Assembly (NCBI GenBank): GCA_035447605.1
Contig: DAOTHJ010000009.1
Span: 6,952 to 70,951 of the forward strand
DNA length: 64,000 nt
Reading direction: 5' to 3'
Origin: UMGS1668 sp035447605
GTDB lineage: Bacteria > Bacillota > Clostridia > Oscillospirales > Ruminococcaceae
Shown here: positions 1 through 8,580 of the stretch, piece by piece
How the letters are laid out: every line of letters starts with the position of its first letter
Position numbering within the stretch: the first letter of the stretch is position 1
Notes under the pieces: generated by a model
What the model was told of the DNA's origin: nothing
Database searches by the model: none
The model's input: only the letters and a program-made list of their open reading frames with translations
Translations under genes and position numbers: made by a program

Positions 1-162
1 AGCTGCATCGACGAGCTTGTCTTTCTTGACACGATTCCGCTTCCGCCGGAAAAACGCATCGACAAGATCACGATCCTGCCGGTTGCGCCGATCTTCGCCG
101 AGGCGATCGAGCGGATTTACGGCGAGCGCCCGGTCAGCCCGCTTTTTGAGAAGCAGCAGTAA
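1..162 (+). CDS. prs: Ribose-phosphate pyrophosphokinase, C-terminal end (partial)
   Basis: Only the last 53 codons are inside the window; the gene enters from the left edge and stops with TAA at 160-162. The tail has the family's usual ending: a SCIDELVFLDTIPLP-like segment, then ITILPVAPIFAEAI and a final VSPLFEKQQ. PRPP synthase makes phosphoribosyl pyrophosphate from ribose 5-phosphate and ATP for nucleotide, His and Trp synthesis. It converges with the M14 peptidase gene, with only 13 bp between the stops. Identification rests on the C-terminal pattern alone, but this segment is well conserved in the family. Confidence 0.88.
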   Translation, partial: SCIDELVFLDTIPLPPEKRIDKITILPVAPIFAEAIERIYGERPVSPLFEKQQ

Positions 163-175
163 CCGCCCGCCCTTC

Positions 176-1072
176 TCATAACATCAAAGAAAGAAACAGC
201 ATCTCGGAAAGCGTTTTTTGGATGTTGACCAGATCTTCCGTCGGCAGGGGGTTTGTCCCCCTGCCGATTTCTATGGTAAAGCCCGGCAGGCAGAAACGCT
301 GAATGAACCAATCCTTGAAGCCGCCGTAACAGGCGGTGCCCGTCGGATCGCTGAGCTGATAGCCGGAGGTCTCCGCCAGCAGCTTCGCGATCTCGCGCGA
401 GGCGGAGGGCGTACCGCTTCCGTAGCGCCAGTAGATCTCTTCCCCTTGAGAGTGGAAGGTATAGAGCCGCTTGACGCCGAAGGTGGTGCAGATTCCGCAG
501 GCGGTGCGCGTCTCGGGCTCGGAGAAGGGCGCCGGTCCGCCGTATTTTCCAGGCGCGGGGCCGAAGATGCCGCGCTTCTGTTCCAAAACACGAAGTTCCT
601 CCCAGCCCGCGCCGAAATTATGGTTGATATCGACGCCGCGCGCGTTGGCGTTCCAGTGGATATAGTTCCCTTCCGAGAGACGTTCGACCTTATCGCGCAG
701 GGAGAGCGCGGCTTCCGGCCCGCGGAGGGCGATTTCCACACCGTCCGGGTTGAGCACCGGTACGACGAGCACGCCCCGCGCAAGAATCGCCCGGCGCACG
801 TCGATCCCGTAAGGGCGGCTGTCGTGCTCGTAGGCGAAGCAGAGTTCGTCGAAAAATTCCAGCAGCAGCGAGGCGGTCAGCCACTCCGAGCCGTGAACGG
901 CGCCGGCGTAGAGGATGCCTCCGCAGGGATTTCCCAGCGAGAGGGCGGTGATTTTCCGCCCGAGCACGCTTTTTCCGACAAAGAAGGATTTTGAGCACGG
1001 ATGGCGGCCCAGAATGCCGCCGATCGAGTAGGTCACGTTTTCCGCCGTCGGCGGAAGATAGATGGATTCCAC
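176..1072 (-). CDS. M14-family zinc carboxypeptidase
   Basis: A 298-residue zinc peptidase of the carboxypeptidase A/gamma-D-glutamyl-peptidase type. Zinc ligands are visible as HxxE in VHGSEW (about residues 60-63) and His about 207 in YTFHSQ. NPDG lies near 108, DINHNF near 148, and the catalytic Glu is in TIEIGRG near 268. No signal peptide is seen, so a cytoplasmic role such as trimming peptidoglycan or other peptides is likely; the substrate is not determined. The GTG at 1070-1072 is preferred because GGAGG sits 9 nt upstream; a TTG two codons earlier would be too close to that site. Transcribed alone, convergent with prs. Confidence 0.85.
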   Translation of the reverse strand: MESIYLPPTAENVTYSIGGILGRHPCSKSFFVGKSVLGRKITALSLGNPCGGILYAGAVHGSEWLTASLLLEFFDELCFAYEHDSRPYGIDVRRAILARGVLVVPVLNPDGVEIALRGPEAALSLRDKVERLSEGNYIHWNANARGVDINHNFGAGWEELRVLEQKRGIFGPAPGKYGGPAPFSEPETRTACGICTTFGVKRLYTFHSQGEEIYWRYGSGTPSASREIAKLLAETSGYQLSDPTGTACYGGFKDWFIQRFCLPGFTIEIGRGTNPLPTEDLVNIQKTLSEMLFLSLML

Positions 1073-1149
1073 TGCCAATCACCTCCGGGCATACTACGAC
1101 TAAGATATGCTGCGGAAGGAAAATATAGAAACCGGAGAGGAGCAATGCC

Positions 1150-1689
1150 ATGAGACTTCAGGAAGAAAAAATTGCGTCCGAAAAAATCTTTTCCGGGCAT
1201 GTCCTCAACCTCTGTGTGGACCAGGTTCGGCTCCCGAACGGCGGCGAGGCCGTGCGGGAGGTTGTACGCCATAAAGGGGCGGCGGCCATGCTCGCGCTCG
1301 ACCGGGACGGCGGCGTATATCTTGTGCGCCAGTTCCGCTACCCTGTGGGGAAGGCGCTGCTGGAGCTCCCGGCCGGCAAGCTCGAGGCGGGCGAGGAGCC
1401 GCTTGCCTGCGCGAAGCGCGAGCTGCTTGAGGAATGCGGCCTATCCGCGGAGACGTGGATTCCGATGGGCGGCGTATGGTCCTCGCCGGGCTTCTGCGAC
1501 GAAAGGCTCTGGCTCTTCGCGGCGAAAGGCCTCTCCGTTCTCGGCGCGCACCCGGATGACGACGAATTTCTCGATATCGTAAAAATTCCGTTTGACGAGG
1601 CGGTCGGCATGGTGCTCTCCGGCGAGATCGAGGATTCCAAATCCCAGATCCTGCTGATGAAGGCGAAGCTCATGGGGATCGCGGAATAA
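1150..1689 (+). CDS. NUDIX hydrolase, ADP-ribose pyrophosphatase type
   Basis: A 179-residue protein with a full Nudix box at about residues 76-97 (G-x5-E-x7-RELLEE-x-G). N-terminal strands and the segment YLVRQFRYPVGKALLELPAGK are typical of the ADP-ribose/ADP-sugar pyrophosphatase branch (NudF-like), which hydrolyses ADP-ribose to AMP and ribose 5-phosphate. ATG at 1150 is preceded by GGAGAGGAG. Divergent from the M14 peptidase. Substrate is inferred from subfamily resemblance. Confidence 0.85.
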   Translation: MRLQEEKIASEKIFSGHVLNLCVDQVRLPNGGEAVREVVRHKGAAAMLALDRDGGVYLVRQFRYPVGKALLELPAGKLEAGEEPLACAKRELLEECGLSAETWIPMGGVWSSPGFCDERLWLFAAKGLSVLGAHPDDDEFLDIVKIPFDEAVGMVLSGEIEDSKSQILLMKAKLMGIAE

Positions 1690-1877
1690 AAGCGGGTTGA
1701 GCGCCCCGGCGTAAAAAAATGGAGCATAAACCGGGCTTCACAGGAACGGCCTACGGCATAAAAGAATTTTTTACGGTTTATGTGGCAAAAACGAGGCGGC
1801 CCCGGATTCGCAAAAGAAATTATGGAGAATTTGCGGGGCGGGCATGGCGGGGCGCGACCGCCGGCTCACGGAACGCT

Positions 1878-2732
1878 TCAGGTGAAATATTTAATCAGCC
1901 GCTCCCGGGAGGTCTCGGTCAGGAAGAGCTTTCCGTCCCGGAGTTCCGCCTCCATTGTGATGTGGCTCGAGACGGTCACGTCGAGCGAGGCGAGGAAGGC
2001 AAGCCCGGGTTCCCGGAGCGTGTGTTCCTTCGCGCCGAAGGAGGCCTCCGTGTTCTCCGCCACCACGCTGAAGTTGTTGCCGCCCTTCTCCGTCAGGCGG
2101 ATGAGCCTGCGGTTGAGGAAGGCCGCAACCAGCTTCGAGATCCGGTCGCAGCGCTCCGTCTCGGTAAAATCCGGGAAGGAGATCACGTCGTAGGTCTTTT
2201 TGCCGTTCATGCGCTGCGCACCGGCCAGCAGGTTGATGCTGCGCCCGCCGCCGGAATAGACGAGCGCGCGCGGAAACGAGAGGTCGTAGCTGCCGAGCGA
2301 GTCCACAATTTTTTCGCAGCCGGCGCGGCCGTAGCGGAGCCAGCCGTCGATTTGGATGCCGTACTCCGTCTCCAGCGCGGCGATCAGCGCTTCCGTTCCG
2401 GAGGAGCTGCAGAGGGAGCGGATGTCGGTCTCCTCGTTTTCATAAGAAATTGTACAGGAAGCGGGAAACGTGAAGACCGGGATGCGCCCGGCCGGCATAT
2501 CGAAGCGGACGAGCGTAAAATATTCCGCGCTTTTTCCGCCGTAATCCATGCCGATCAGCAGCACGCTGAAATTATCTTCCTGACGCGGAATATAACCGCC
2601 TTGGGAGGAGGATTCCTGCGGCACCGGCTCCTGCACACCGGGCGCCGACAGAGAAAAAACGGCGTAGACGGCACCGCAGAACAGCAGCAGAAAGCTGGCC
2701 GTAAACGCCAGCAGAAACGTCCGTACCCTCAT
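1878..2732 (-). CDS. LytR-CpsA-Psr (LCP)-like membrane-anchored protein
   Basis: A 284-residue protein with one N-terminal membrane segment (about residues 5-27), a Ser/Gln-rich stalk, then an extracellular domain beginning NFSVLLIGMD and continuing through a TLVRFDMPAGRIPVFTFP-like segment, which resembles the LCP fold. LCP enzymes transfer anionic polymers to peptidoglycan. The usual Arg/Asp signature is only partly recognisable here, so this may be a divergent or non-catalytic relative. The ATG at 2730-2732 is chosen over an upstream one because GGGAGG lies just before it. A strong hairpin (2803-2845) lies upstream. Confidence 0.6.
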   Translation of the reverse strand: MRVRTFLLAFTASFLLLFCGAVYAVFSLSAPGVQEPVPQESSSQGGYIPRQEDNFSVLLIGMDYGGKSAEYFTLVRFDMPAGRIPVFTFPASCTISYENEETDIRSLCSSSGTEALIAALETEYGIQIDGWLRYGRAGCEKIVDSLGSYDLSFPRALVYSGGGRSINLLAGAQRMNGKKTYDVISFPDFTETERCDRISKLVAAFLNRRLIRLTEKGGNNFSVVAENTEASFGAKEHTLREPGLAFLASLDVTVSSHITMEAELRDGKLFLTETSRERLIKYFT

Positions 2733-2802
2733 CGATACCGCCTCCCTCCCGATACCGTTAGTTTGGCCGGGCAAAAGGGAAAAATATCGCCTTGACGGCG
2801 TA

Positions 2803-2845
2803 AAAAATACCGGCCGGGTTTTTCAGAACCCAAGCCGGTATTTTT
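2803..2845. terminator. Bidirectional hairpin terminator
   Basis: A perfect 12-bp inverted repeat (AAAAATACCGGC / GCCGGTATTTTT) with a further CGGGTT/AACCC pairing inside the loop and A/T runs on both sides. Both flanking genes are on the minus strand, so it probably ends transcripts coming through the cysK tail region before the LCP-like gene. Confidence 0.75.
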
Positions 2846-3033
2846 ATCGATTTGTATCTGCTTTTTGGCCGCCGCACGGAGAAAAAAGTTGTGCGTTTCC
2901 ATAAAAATTTTTTAAGAAGCGTATCCGGGAAAAGGCTTTCCGCAGACGAATCGGCGGAGAAAGACGGAGATCTTACCCCAGAGTCCAAAAATTCTGCTTT
3001 GGAGTCCGGAGATTTCGCCTCAGGAGCTGAAAT
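2846..3033. other. Intergenic segment without recognisable gene
   Basis: Between the terminator and the duplicated cysK tail. No open frame with a ribosome site, no hairpin with T-run and no resemblance to neighbouring genes was seen. Confidence 0.5.
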
Positions 3034-3102
3034 TTATTCCCCGAACACGCCGCAGGAGAAATAGAGGTCGCCGGTATCGGGGAGCAGAGGGACGATCAGT
3101 TT
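3034..3102 (-). pseudogene. Duplicated 3' tail of cysK
   Basis: Reading the minus strand gives KLIVPLLPDTGDLYFSCGVFGE followed by TAA, which is the C-terminus of the adjacent cysteine synthase with one substitution (Arg to Leu). Over 69 bp I count five differences (three synonymous codon changes, the Arg/Leu change, TGA to TAA). Homology stops abruptly just upstream of the Lys codon and at the stop. The offset from the genuine tail is 144 bp. It cannot encode a useful protein alone. Confidence 0.85.
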
Positions 3103-3177
3103 TCTGCAGCCTTTCGGGAAACCGATCCGGCATCTCCGAAGAAATCCGGTCGGACAGGCCGAACATGCGGCCGACGA

Positions 3178-4107
3178 TCACTCCCCGAACACGCCGCAGG
3201 AGAAATAGCGGTCGCCGGTATCGGGGAGCAGAGGAACGATCAGCTTGCCGCGGTTCTCCGGCCGTTTGGCAAGCTCGACCGCGGCCGCCGTCGCGCCGCC
3301 GGAGGAGATGCCCGCGAGGATGCCCTCTTTTCTGGCAAGCAGCGCCGTAAACCGGTAGGCGTCCTCATCGGTGATGTCGAGAATCTCGTCGATCAGCGAG
3401 CGATCAAGGATCTCCGGGATAAAATTCGGGCCGATGCCCTGAATCTTATGTTTGCCGGGCGTGCCCTTCGTCAGCAGCGGCGAAGAGGCCGGCTGGAACC
3501 CGACGATCCGGATCGCCGGGTTTTGTTCCTTGAGGTATCTTGCCGTGCCGGTGATCGTGCCGCCGGTGCCGATGCCGGCGACGAGGATATCGATTTTTCC
3601 GTCGGTCTGGCGGAAAATTTCCGGCCCGGTGGTGCGGTAGTGCGCGTCCGGATTGGCGGGATTCGTGAACTGGGAGGGCATGAAGCTTTCCGGCACCGAG
3701 GAGAGAAGCTCCTTGGCCTTTTTGACGCAGCCCGTCATGCCGAGCGCGCCGTCGGTGAGGACGCATTCGGCGCCGAAGGCCTTCATCACGGCCATGCGCT
3801 CCGGGCTCATGTTGTCCGGCATCACGATGATGACGTGGTAGCCCTTTGATGCCGCAACGGCCGCAAGCCCGATGCCGGTATTGCCGCTCGTCGGCTCAAT
3901 AATTGTGGAATTCGGCTTGAGCATGCCTCTTTCCTCAGCGTCCGCAATCATGTTCGCGGCGACGCGATCCTTGATGCTCCCGCCGGGGTTCCCTTTTTCA
4001 AGTTTGGCGGCAACGGTCGCCTCCAGCCCGTAAAAAGATTCGATATTGCGCAGCTCGAGCATCGGCGTGTTGCCGATGAGCTCGGTAAAGTTCTTTTTGA
4101 TCTCCAT
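3178..4107 (-). CDS. cysK: Cysteine synthase A (O-acetylserine sulfhydrylase)
   Basis: A 309-residue PLP enzyme making cysteine from O-acetylserine and sulfide. The PLP lysine is in NPGGSIKDR (about K46), followed by TSGNTG, the phosphate-binding GIGTGGTITG and GISSGGA. Length is normal for CysK. ATG at 4105-4107 is preceded by AAAGAGG; an upstream ATG lacks such a site. Monocistronic, divergent from psuG. Its last 22 codons are repeated 144 bp downstream. Confidence 0.95.
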   Translation of the reverse strand: MEIKKNFTELIGNTPMLELRNIESFYGLEATVAAKLEKGNPGGSIKDRVAANMIADAEERGMLKPNSTIIEPTSGNTGIGLAAVAASKGYHVIIVMPDNMSPERMAVMKAFGAECVLTDGALGMTGCVKKAKELLSSVPESFMPSQFTNPANPDAHYRTTGPEIFRQTDGKIDILVAGIGTGGTITGTARYLKEQNPAIRIVGFQPASSPLLTKGTPGKHKIQGIGPNFIPEILDRSLIDEILDITDEDAYRFTALLARKEGILAGISSGGATAAAVELAKRPENRGKLIVPLLPDTGDRYFSCGVFGE

Positions 4108-4155
4108 AGTTCGGCCTCTTTTCTGTGACGCCATTATATCACATGCGGGAACGCA

Positions 4156-4184
4156 TTGACAATCGGTGCGTTTTAAATTATATT
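4156..4184 (+). promoter_or_regulatory. Sigma-70-type promoter of the psuG operon
   Basis: TTGACA at 4156-4161 and TATATT at 4179-4184 with a 17-bp spacer, about 38 bp before the psuG start, which has AAGGAGG as ribosome site. Confidence 0.8.
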
Positions 4185-4222
4185 ATATAAGTATCAGTTT
4201 GCCCTGAAAAGGAGGAAACGTC

Positions 4223-6175
4223 ATGAATACCAATCCCTTTCTTGAACTGTCGCCCGAGGTAGAGAGCGCACTGCGAAGCGGAAAACCCGTCGTTGCGCTG
4301 GAGTCCTCCACGATCTGCCATACCATGCCGTATCCGCGCGGTGCCGAAACCGTTAAAAAGGCGCAGGAACTGATCCGCGGCGAGGGTGTCACGCCGGCCG
4401 CAATCGCCATCCTCGAAGGCAAAATGCGGATCGGCCTCTCCGACAAGGAGATCGACTACCTCGGCCGCTGCGGAACCTCCGTGGCAAAGGTCTCGGTGAA
4501 AGATCTGCCGGTCTTTGCCGCAAAGAGCATGGACGGCGCCACCGATCTGGCCGCCACAATGAAGATCGCGAAGATGGCCGGCATCAAATTGCTGGCGGCC
4601 GGCGGCATCGGCGGCGTGCATGTGTTCCCGGGCGAGGTGACCGACGTCCCGGCCGAGATCGAGGAACTGGGCCGCACCGATATGCTGGTTGTCTGCTCCG
4701 GCTGCATCCAGGATCAGGGTCGCACGCTCGAATACCTCGAGGGCAGAGGCGTCACCGTCGTCGGCTTCGGCACGGGGAGCTTCCCGGCGTTTTATACGGC
4801 CGAGAGCGACACCCCTCTGGAGTACCGGCTCGACAGCGCGCCGGAAGTCGCAAAGGCCTTCCGCGCAAAGGAGACCCTCGGCATCGAGAGCAGCGTGCTG
4901 GTGCTGAATCCGGTTCCGGCCGGGGACGCCATGGGCAAGAGCGTCATCGACCGCGCCATGGGCATCGCCGGGCCGAAAGCGGACGAGCTGGGGCTTCGCG
5001 GCAAAGACAGAATGCCCTTCCTGCTTGCGCTTATCAAAGAAATGACCGGCGGCATGGGGCTCGACACCAACGCCGCATTGCTGTTAAATAACGCGCGCGC
5101 CGCCGCGCAGATCGGATACCTGCTCTCCGCCATCGCCGAGATCGACGGCGCCGGAAACGGAAAGGGCTTCGATCCCGCCGCCGTGCTGCGCATCCGCAAC
5201 GACATCGCCGAGGAGATCGGTACGGGCATCGCAAAGGATTTTGAGACGTTCCGCAGCGAGTTCCGCGCCGAGATCGAGGAGATGCTCTCCGCCTTTGAGC
5301 CGGCCTCGCCGGAACCCGCGCAGGAGCTTTCCGAATCGGAGATCCCGCAGCCGGCTTCTTATCGGCCGGCCTACACGCCTTCTCCGGCGCTCAGCCGCGC
5401 GCCTTCCTATGCGCCGCCGGAGCCCGAACCGGAGCCGCAGCCCGTCGTCTATTCCGAAGTGCCGCACGCCCCGACCCCTTCGGCCATCGCAAACTTCAAG
5501 CCGCAGGGCCAGATGGTTGAAGAGAGGGAAAAAGAGGCCGAGCTGGACGGCGACTATCGGCCGACCGAATATAATCCGAAGAATTTCGGTAAAAACAAGG
5601 AAGAAACCGCGCTGGAGCCTGCCTCGGAAGAATCCGCGATGCAGGAGCCTGAGATTCCGCCTGTTCCCGAAAAGAAGTCGGCCCGGGCAAAGAAGCCTGC
5701 CGCGGAAGAGCCTGTCGTGCAGGAACTTCCCGCGGAGGAGCCCGCCGTGACGGAGCCGGAACCCGCTCCTGAGGCGGAAGCCGAGGAAGAACGTTCCGAA
5801 GAGACCGCCGGGGAGGAACCCGCCGCCGGAGGTTCTTCCGGAGAGGACGAGTACCAGCCGACCGATTACAATCCGGCCAACTTCGGCAAACATGAAAACG
5901 AGGAACAGCCCGATAAAGAAGAGGTCGGCACAACCGCCTACGACCCGGAATTCTACCGCAAACGCTCCGAGGAACGGAAACACCGCATCGCCGCGGCCGC
6001 GGGAGAAGAACGGCATAAAGAAGAAGAAAAGGGCGCCGAGCCGGAATACGTCGACTGCAAGGGCCCGCTGGAATTTACCGGCGAGCATCCGTGGGCATGG
6101 AAATGCACCCGCTGCGGGCAGCTCTTCCAGAAGCATGAGCTTCCGCACAAGCGCGTCAAGCTTCCGGAAGAATGA
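4223..6175 (+). CDS. psuG: Pseudouridine-5'-phosphate glycosidase with long acidic zinc-ribbon extension
   Basis: Residues 1 to about 292 are a complete PsuG: VALESSTICHTMPYPRG, AAGGIGGVH and the closing NNARAAAQIG are recognisable. PsuG splits pseudouridine 5'-phosphate into uracil and ribose 5-phosphate. The family normally ends near 305 residues, but this frame continues to 650. The extension holds a helical segment (about 295-355), a Pro/Glu/Ala-rich region, two near-identical motifs YxPTxYNPxNFGK at about 445 and 544, a shorter YDPEFYRK at 573, and a tail with C612, C628, C631 and H638/H642 that could bind zinc. No stop or ribosome site separates the parts. The ligase-like gene thpR overlaps its stop by ATGA. 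No psuK kinase is adjacent. Confidence 0.88.
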   Translation: MNTNPFLELSPEVESALRSGKPVVALESSTICHTMPYPRGAETVKKAQELIRGEGVTPAAIAILEGKMRIGLSDKEIDYLGRCGTSVAKVSVKDLPVFAAKSMDGATDLAATMKIAKMAGIKLLAAGGIGGVHVFPGEVTDVPAEIEELGRTDMLVVCSGCIQDQGRTLEYLEGRGVTVVGFGTGSFPAFYTAESDTPLEYRLDSAPEVAKAFRAKETLGIESSVLVLNPVPAGDAMGKSVIDRAMGIAGPKADELGLRGKDRMPFLLALIKEMTGGMGLDTNAALLLNNARAAAQIGYLLSAIAEIDGAGNGKGFDPAAVLRIRNDIAEEIGTGIAKDFETFRSEFRAEIEEMLSAFEPASPEPAQELSESEIPQPASYRPAYTPSPALSRAPSYAPPEPEPEPQPVVYSEVPHAPTPSAIANFKPQGQMVEEREKEAELDGDYRPTEYNPKNFGKNKEETALEPASEESAMQEPEIPPVPEKKSARAKKPAAEEPVVQELPAEEPAVTEPEPAPEAEAEEERSEETAGEEPAAGGSSGEDEYQPTDYNPANFGKHENEEQPDKEEVGTTAYDPEFYRKRSEERKHRIAAAAGEERHKEEEKGAEPEYVDCKGPLEFTGEHPWAWKCTRCGQLFQKHELPHKRVKLPEE

Positions 6176-6747
6176 TGCAGCAGGATGCCGGTAATGAGCA
6201 CGGCGACCGGCTGTTTATCGCCCTGCTGTTTGACGAGGAGACAAAGGACCGTCTCTGCGGCGCAATGAAATACCTCGCCGCCCATATGCGCGGCGGACAC
6301 ACCACCGGCCGGGAGAACCTGCACCTGACGCTCGCCTTTTTGGGCGAGACAAAGCGGGCTTCGGAGGTTCGCCGGGCGATGGAGGAGGCCGCGGGTCCGG
6401 CCTTTGATTATCAGATTGGGGGCAGCGGACGCTTCTCTCGCGGGGACGGCTCTATTTTCTGGGCGGGCATCGCGGCGCCCGAGGAGCTGTACCGGCTTTA
6501 CAGCCGCCTCTCCGGAGCGCTCGCCGCACACGGTTTCCGGCTGGAGGAGCGGCCCTTTAAACCGCACCTGACGCTTGGACGCGAAATCGTTACGGACGAG
6601 ACGTTCGACCCGAGGGAGATGGAGAAGCTCCTGCCGGAGAAACCGCTTCACGCCGGAAAAATCAGCCTGATGAAATCCGAGCGCATCGCCGGAAAACTGA
6701 CCTACACCGAAACCCACTCCGTTTATCTCGGAGAAAAGGAGAGCTGA
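6172..6747 (+). CDS. thpR: RNA 2',3'-cyclic phosphodiesterase (2H family)
   Basis: A 191-residue 2H phosphoesterase. The two catalytic HxTx motifs are present as HLTLAFLG (about residue 47) and HLTLGR (about residue 128). The family opens 2',3'-cyclic phosphates to 2'-phosphates and was first described as a 2'-5' RNA ligase. The start overlaps the psuG stop in ATGA, indicating translational coupling in one operon. Confidence 0.87.
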   Translation: MMQQDAGNEHGDRLFIALLFDEETKDRLCGAMKYLAAHMRGGHTTGRENLHLTLAFLGETKRASEVRRAMEEAAGPAFDYQIGGSGRFSRGDGSIFWAGIAAPEELYRLYSRLSGALAAHGFRLEERPFKPHLTLGREIVTDETFDPREMEKLLPEKPLHAGKISLMKSERIAGKLTYTETHSVYLGEKES

Positions 6748-6749
6748 CT

Positions 6750-7307
6750 TTGGAGGATGCATTCACCGAGGGAATCCGCCCGGGCGGCCTCACCGACAAC
6801 CGCGGGATCCGGATCCTGATCTGTCACATTCTGGCTGCGGCAGGGGAGCCTCTGAGCTTTGACGAGCTCACCGAGGCCGTTCTTGCCGACGGCACGGCCA
6901 ATTATTTTGAATTTGCGGACGCGGCATCCGAGCTCAAAAACCTCGACTGCGTCGACATGTTCCGCAGCGAGCACGGCGTCTGCGAATACCGACTGACCGC
7001 GAAGGGAAAGGACGTCGCCGAGAAGCTCTCGGGCGATCTGCCGGCCTCCATCCGCGAGAAAGCCGCGGCAAACGCAAAATCCATGATTCTGCGCCGCAGG
7101 AGAGAGGAGGAAAACCTCGTCTCCGTCACCCGGACCGAAGACGGCTTTATGCTGCACATCGAGATGAAGGATATCGGCACCGATCTGATGGAGCTTTCGC
7201 TCTTCCTGCCCACCATGGAGCAGGCGATCGAGGCGAAGGAGCGGTTCCTCGAGGACCCGACCGCCTCTTATAAAAAAGTTTTGGAGGCGCTGGCAGGAGA
7301 GATCTGA
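6750..7307 (+). CDS. DUF4364 family winged-helix-like protein
   Basis: A 185-residue protein of the Firmicutes-specific DUF4364 family. The N-terminal part (about 15-95) looks like a winged-helix DNA-binding domain (ILICHILAAAGEPLSFDELTEAV, then YRLTAKGKDVAEKL), and the C-terminal half is a mixed sheet domain. Starts with TTG at 6750, with AGGAGA eight bases upstream; no ATG is available. Only two bases separate it from thpR. The function is not established; a regulator role is inferred. Confidence 0.75.
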   Translation: MEDAFTEGIRPGGLTDNRGIRILICHILAAAGEPLSFDELTEAVLADGTANYFEFADAASELKNLDCVDMFRSEHGVCEYRLTAKGKDVAEKLSGDLPASIREKAAANAKSMILRRRREEENLVSVTRTEDGFMLHIEMKDIGTDLMELSLFLPTMEQAIEAKERFLEDPTASYKKVLEALAGEI

Positions 7308-7361
7308 CCGGCGCATATCCTTGATAAAAACACAGTACCCGACTACAAGGAGGTGCTTATT

Positions 7362-8417
7362 ATGAAAATCAACGTCGCTCTGCTGTTCGGCGGAGTTTCC
7401 AGCGAACACGAAGTTTCCTGCAAATCCGTCGCATCCGTTGCGGAGAATATCAACAGGGAAAAATACAACATCCATATGATCGGCATTACCCAGGAGGGCC
7501 AATGGCAGTATTACAACGGGCCGATCGGCCTCGTGAAGGAGAACCGCTGGGAGGATACGGCCTACACCTGCCCGGCGTTTCTTTCCCCGGACCGGTCCGT
7601 CCACGGCATTCTTTTTAACCACGACGGCAAACTGACTTCCCGAAAGATCGACGTGGTTTTTCCCGTGCTGCACGGCAAAAACGGCGAAGACGGCACGATG
7701 CAGGGCCTTCTGGAGATCGCCGGCATCCCGTATGTCGGCTGCGACGTGCTCGCCTCCGCGGTCTGCATGGATAAGGATATCTGCCACACCGTGCTCGCAA
7801 ACGCCGGCGTACCGCAGGTGCGGTGGCTGACCTATTTCTCCGGCTGCGATTACGGGCAGGCCGCCGAAGAGGTGGGCCGGGAGCTCGGCTGGCCGGTCTT
7901 TGTCAAGCCCGCGAACGCCGGCTCCTCGGTCGGCATCACCAAAGTGAAAAAACAGGCGGACCTCAGAGCCGCCTTCGACCTCGCCTTTAAAAACGACCGC
8001 AAGATCCTCGTCGAAGAGGCGGTCAAAAATCCCATCGAGATCGAGTGCTCCGTGCTCGGCAACGACGAAGTGGTCGTCGCCGGCCCGGGGGAGATCGTTC
8101 CGGCGGAGGAATTCTATACCTACGATGCAAAATACAACAACGCCGAGAGCCTGCTCTATATTCCGGCGAGGATCCCGGAGGAGACCGCCGCGGAGGTGCG
8201 CGAGATCGCCAAAAAGGCCTATCATGTCCTCGGCTGCCGCGGTATGGCGCGGGTGGATTTCCTGATCGACGGAGATACGAAAAAGATCTATCTCAACGAG
8301 CCGAATACGCTGCCGGGCTTCACGGATATCTCCATGTATCCGAAGCTGCTCGTCGCATCCGGCATGAAGTATTCGGAGATTATCGACCGGCTGCTGGAGC
8401 TTGCGCTGGAGCCGTGA
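7362..8417 (+). CDS. ddl: D-alanine--D-alanine ligase
   Basis: A 351-residue ATP-grasp enzyme joining two D-alanines for the peptidoglycan stem. Recognisable parts are LLFGGVSSEHEVS at the N-terminus, VLHGKNGEDGTMQGLLE, VGCDVLASAVCMDK, the ATP-binding VFVKPANAGSSVGI and the C-terminal MARVDFLID and LNEPNTLPGFT. ATG at 7362 follows AAGGAGG at 7347-7353. Likely in the psuG operon, upstream of murI, another D-amino-acid wall gene. Confidence 0.95.
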   Translation: MKINVALLFGGVSSEHEVSCKSVASVAENINREKYNIHMIGITQEGQWQYYNGPIGLVKENRWEDTAYTCPAFLSPDRSVHGILFNHDGKLTSRKIDVVFPVLHGKNGEDGTMQGLLEIAGIPYVGCDVLASAVCMDKDICHTVLANAGVPQVRWLTYFSGCDYGQAAEEVGRELGWPVFVKPANAGSSVGITKVKKQADLRAAFDLAFKNDRKILVEEAVKNPIEIECSVLGNDEVVVAGPGEIVPAEEFYTYDAKYNNAESLLYIPARIPEETAAEVREIAKKAYHVLGCRGMARVDFLIDGDTKKIYLNEPNTLPGFTDISMYPKLLVASGMKYSEIIDRLLELALEP

Positions 8418-8580
8418 GCCTGCAAAAACGGATGACGGGAACGTATTTTTGTCCGGAACGGAGCCGGCCGGCGGCATTTTGAGATTCCGCCCGGAACGGG
8501 TTTGCCCATGAGTCTTTTATGAAGCTTCGGGCGGCCGATCCATACCGGCAGGGCGGGCGTTCGCTTCGGAATTATGTAAT

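Noticed and set aside
6723..8477. 584-codon minus-strand frame opposite DUF4364 and ddl
   Set aside because: Spans two conserved plus-strand genes; no independent evidence.
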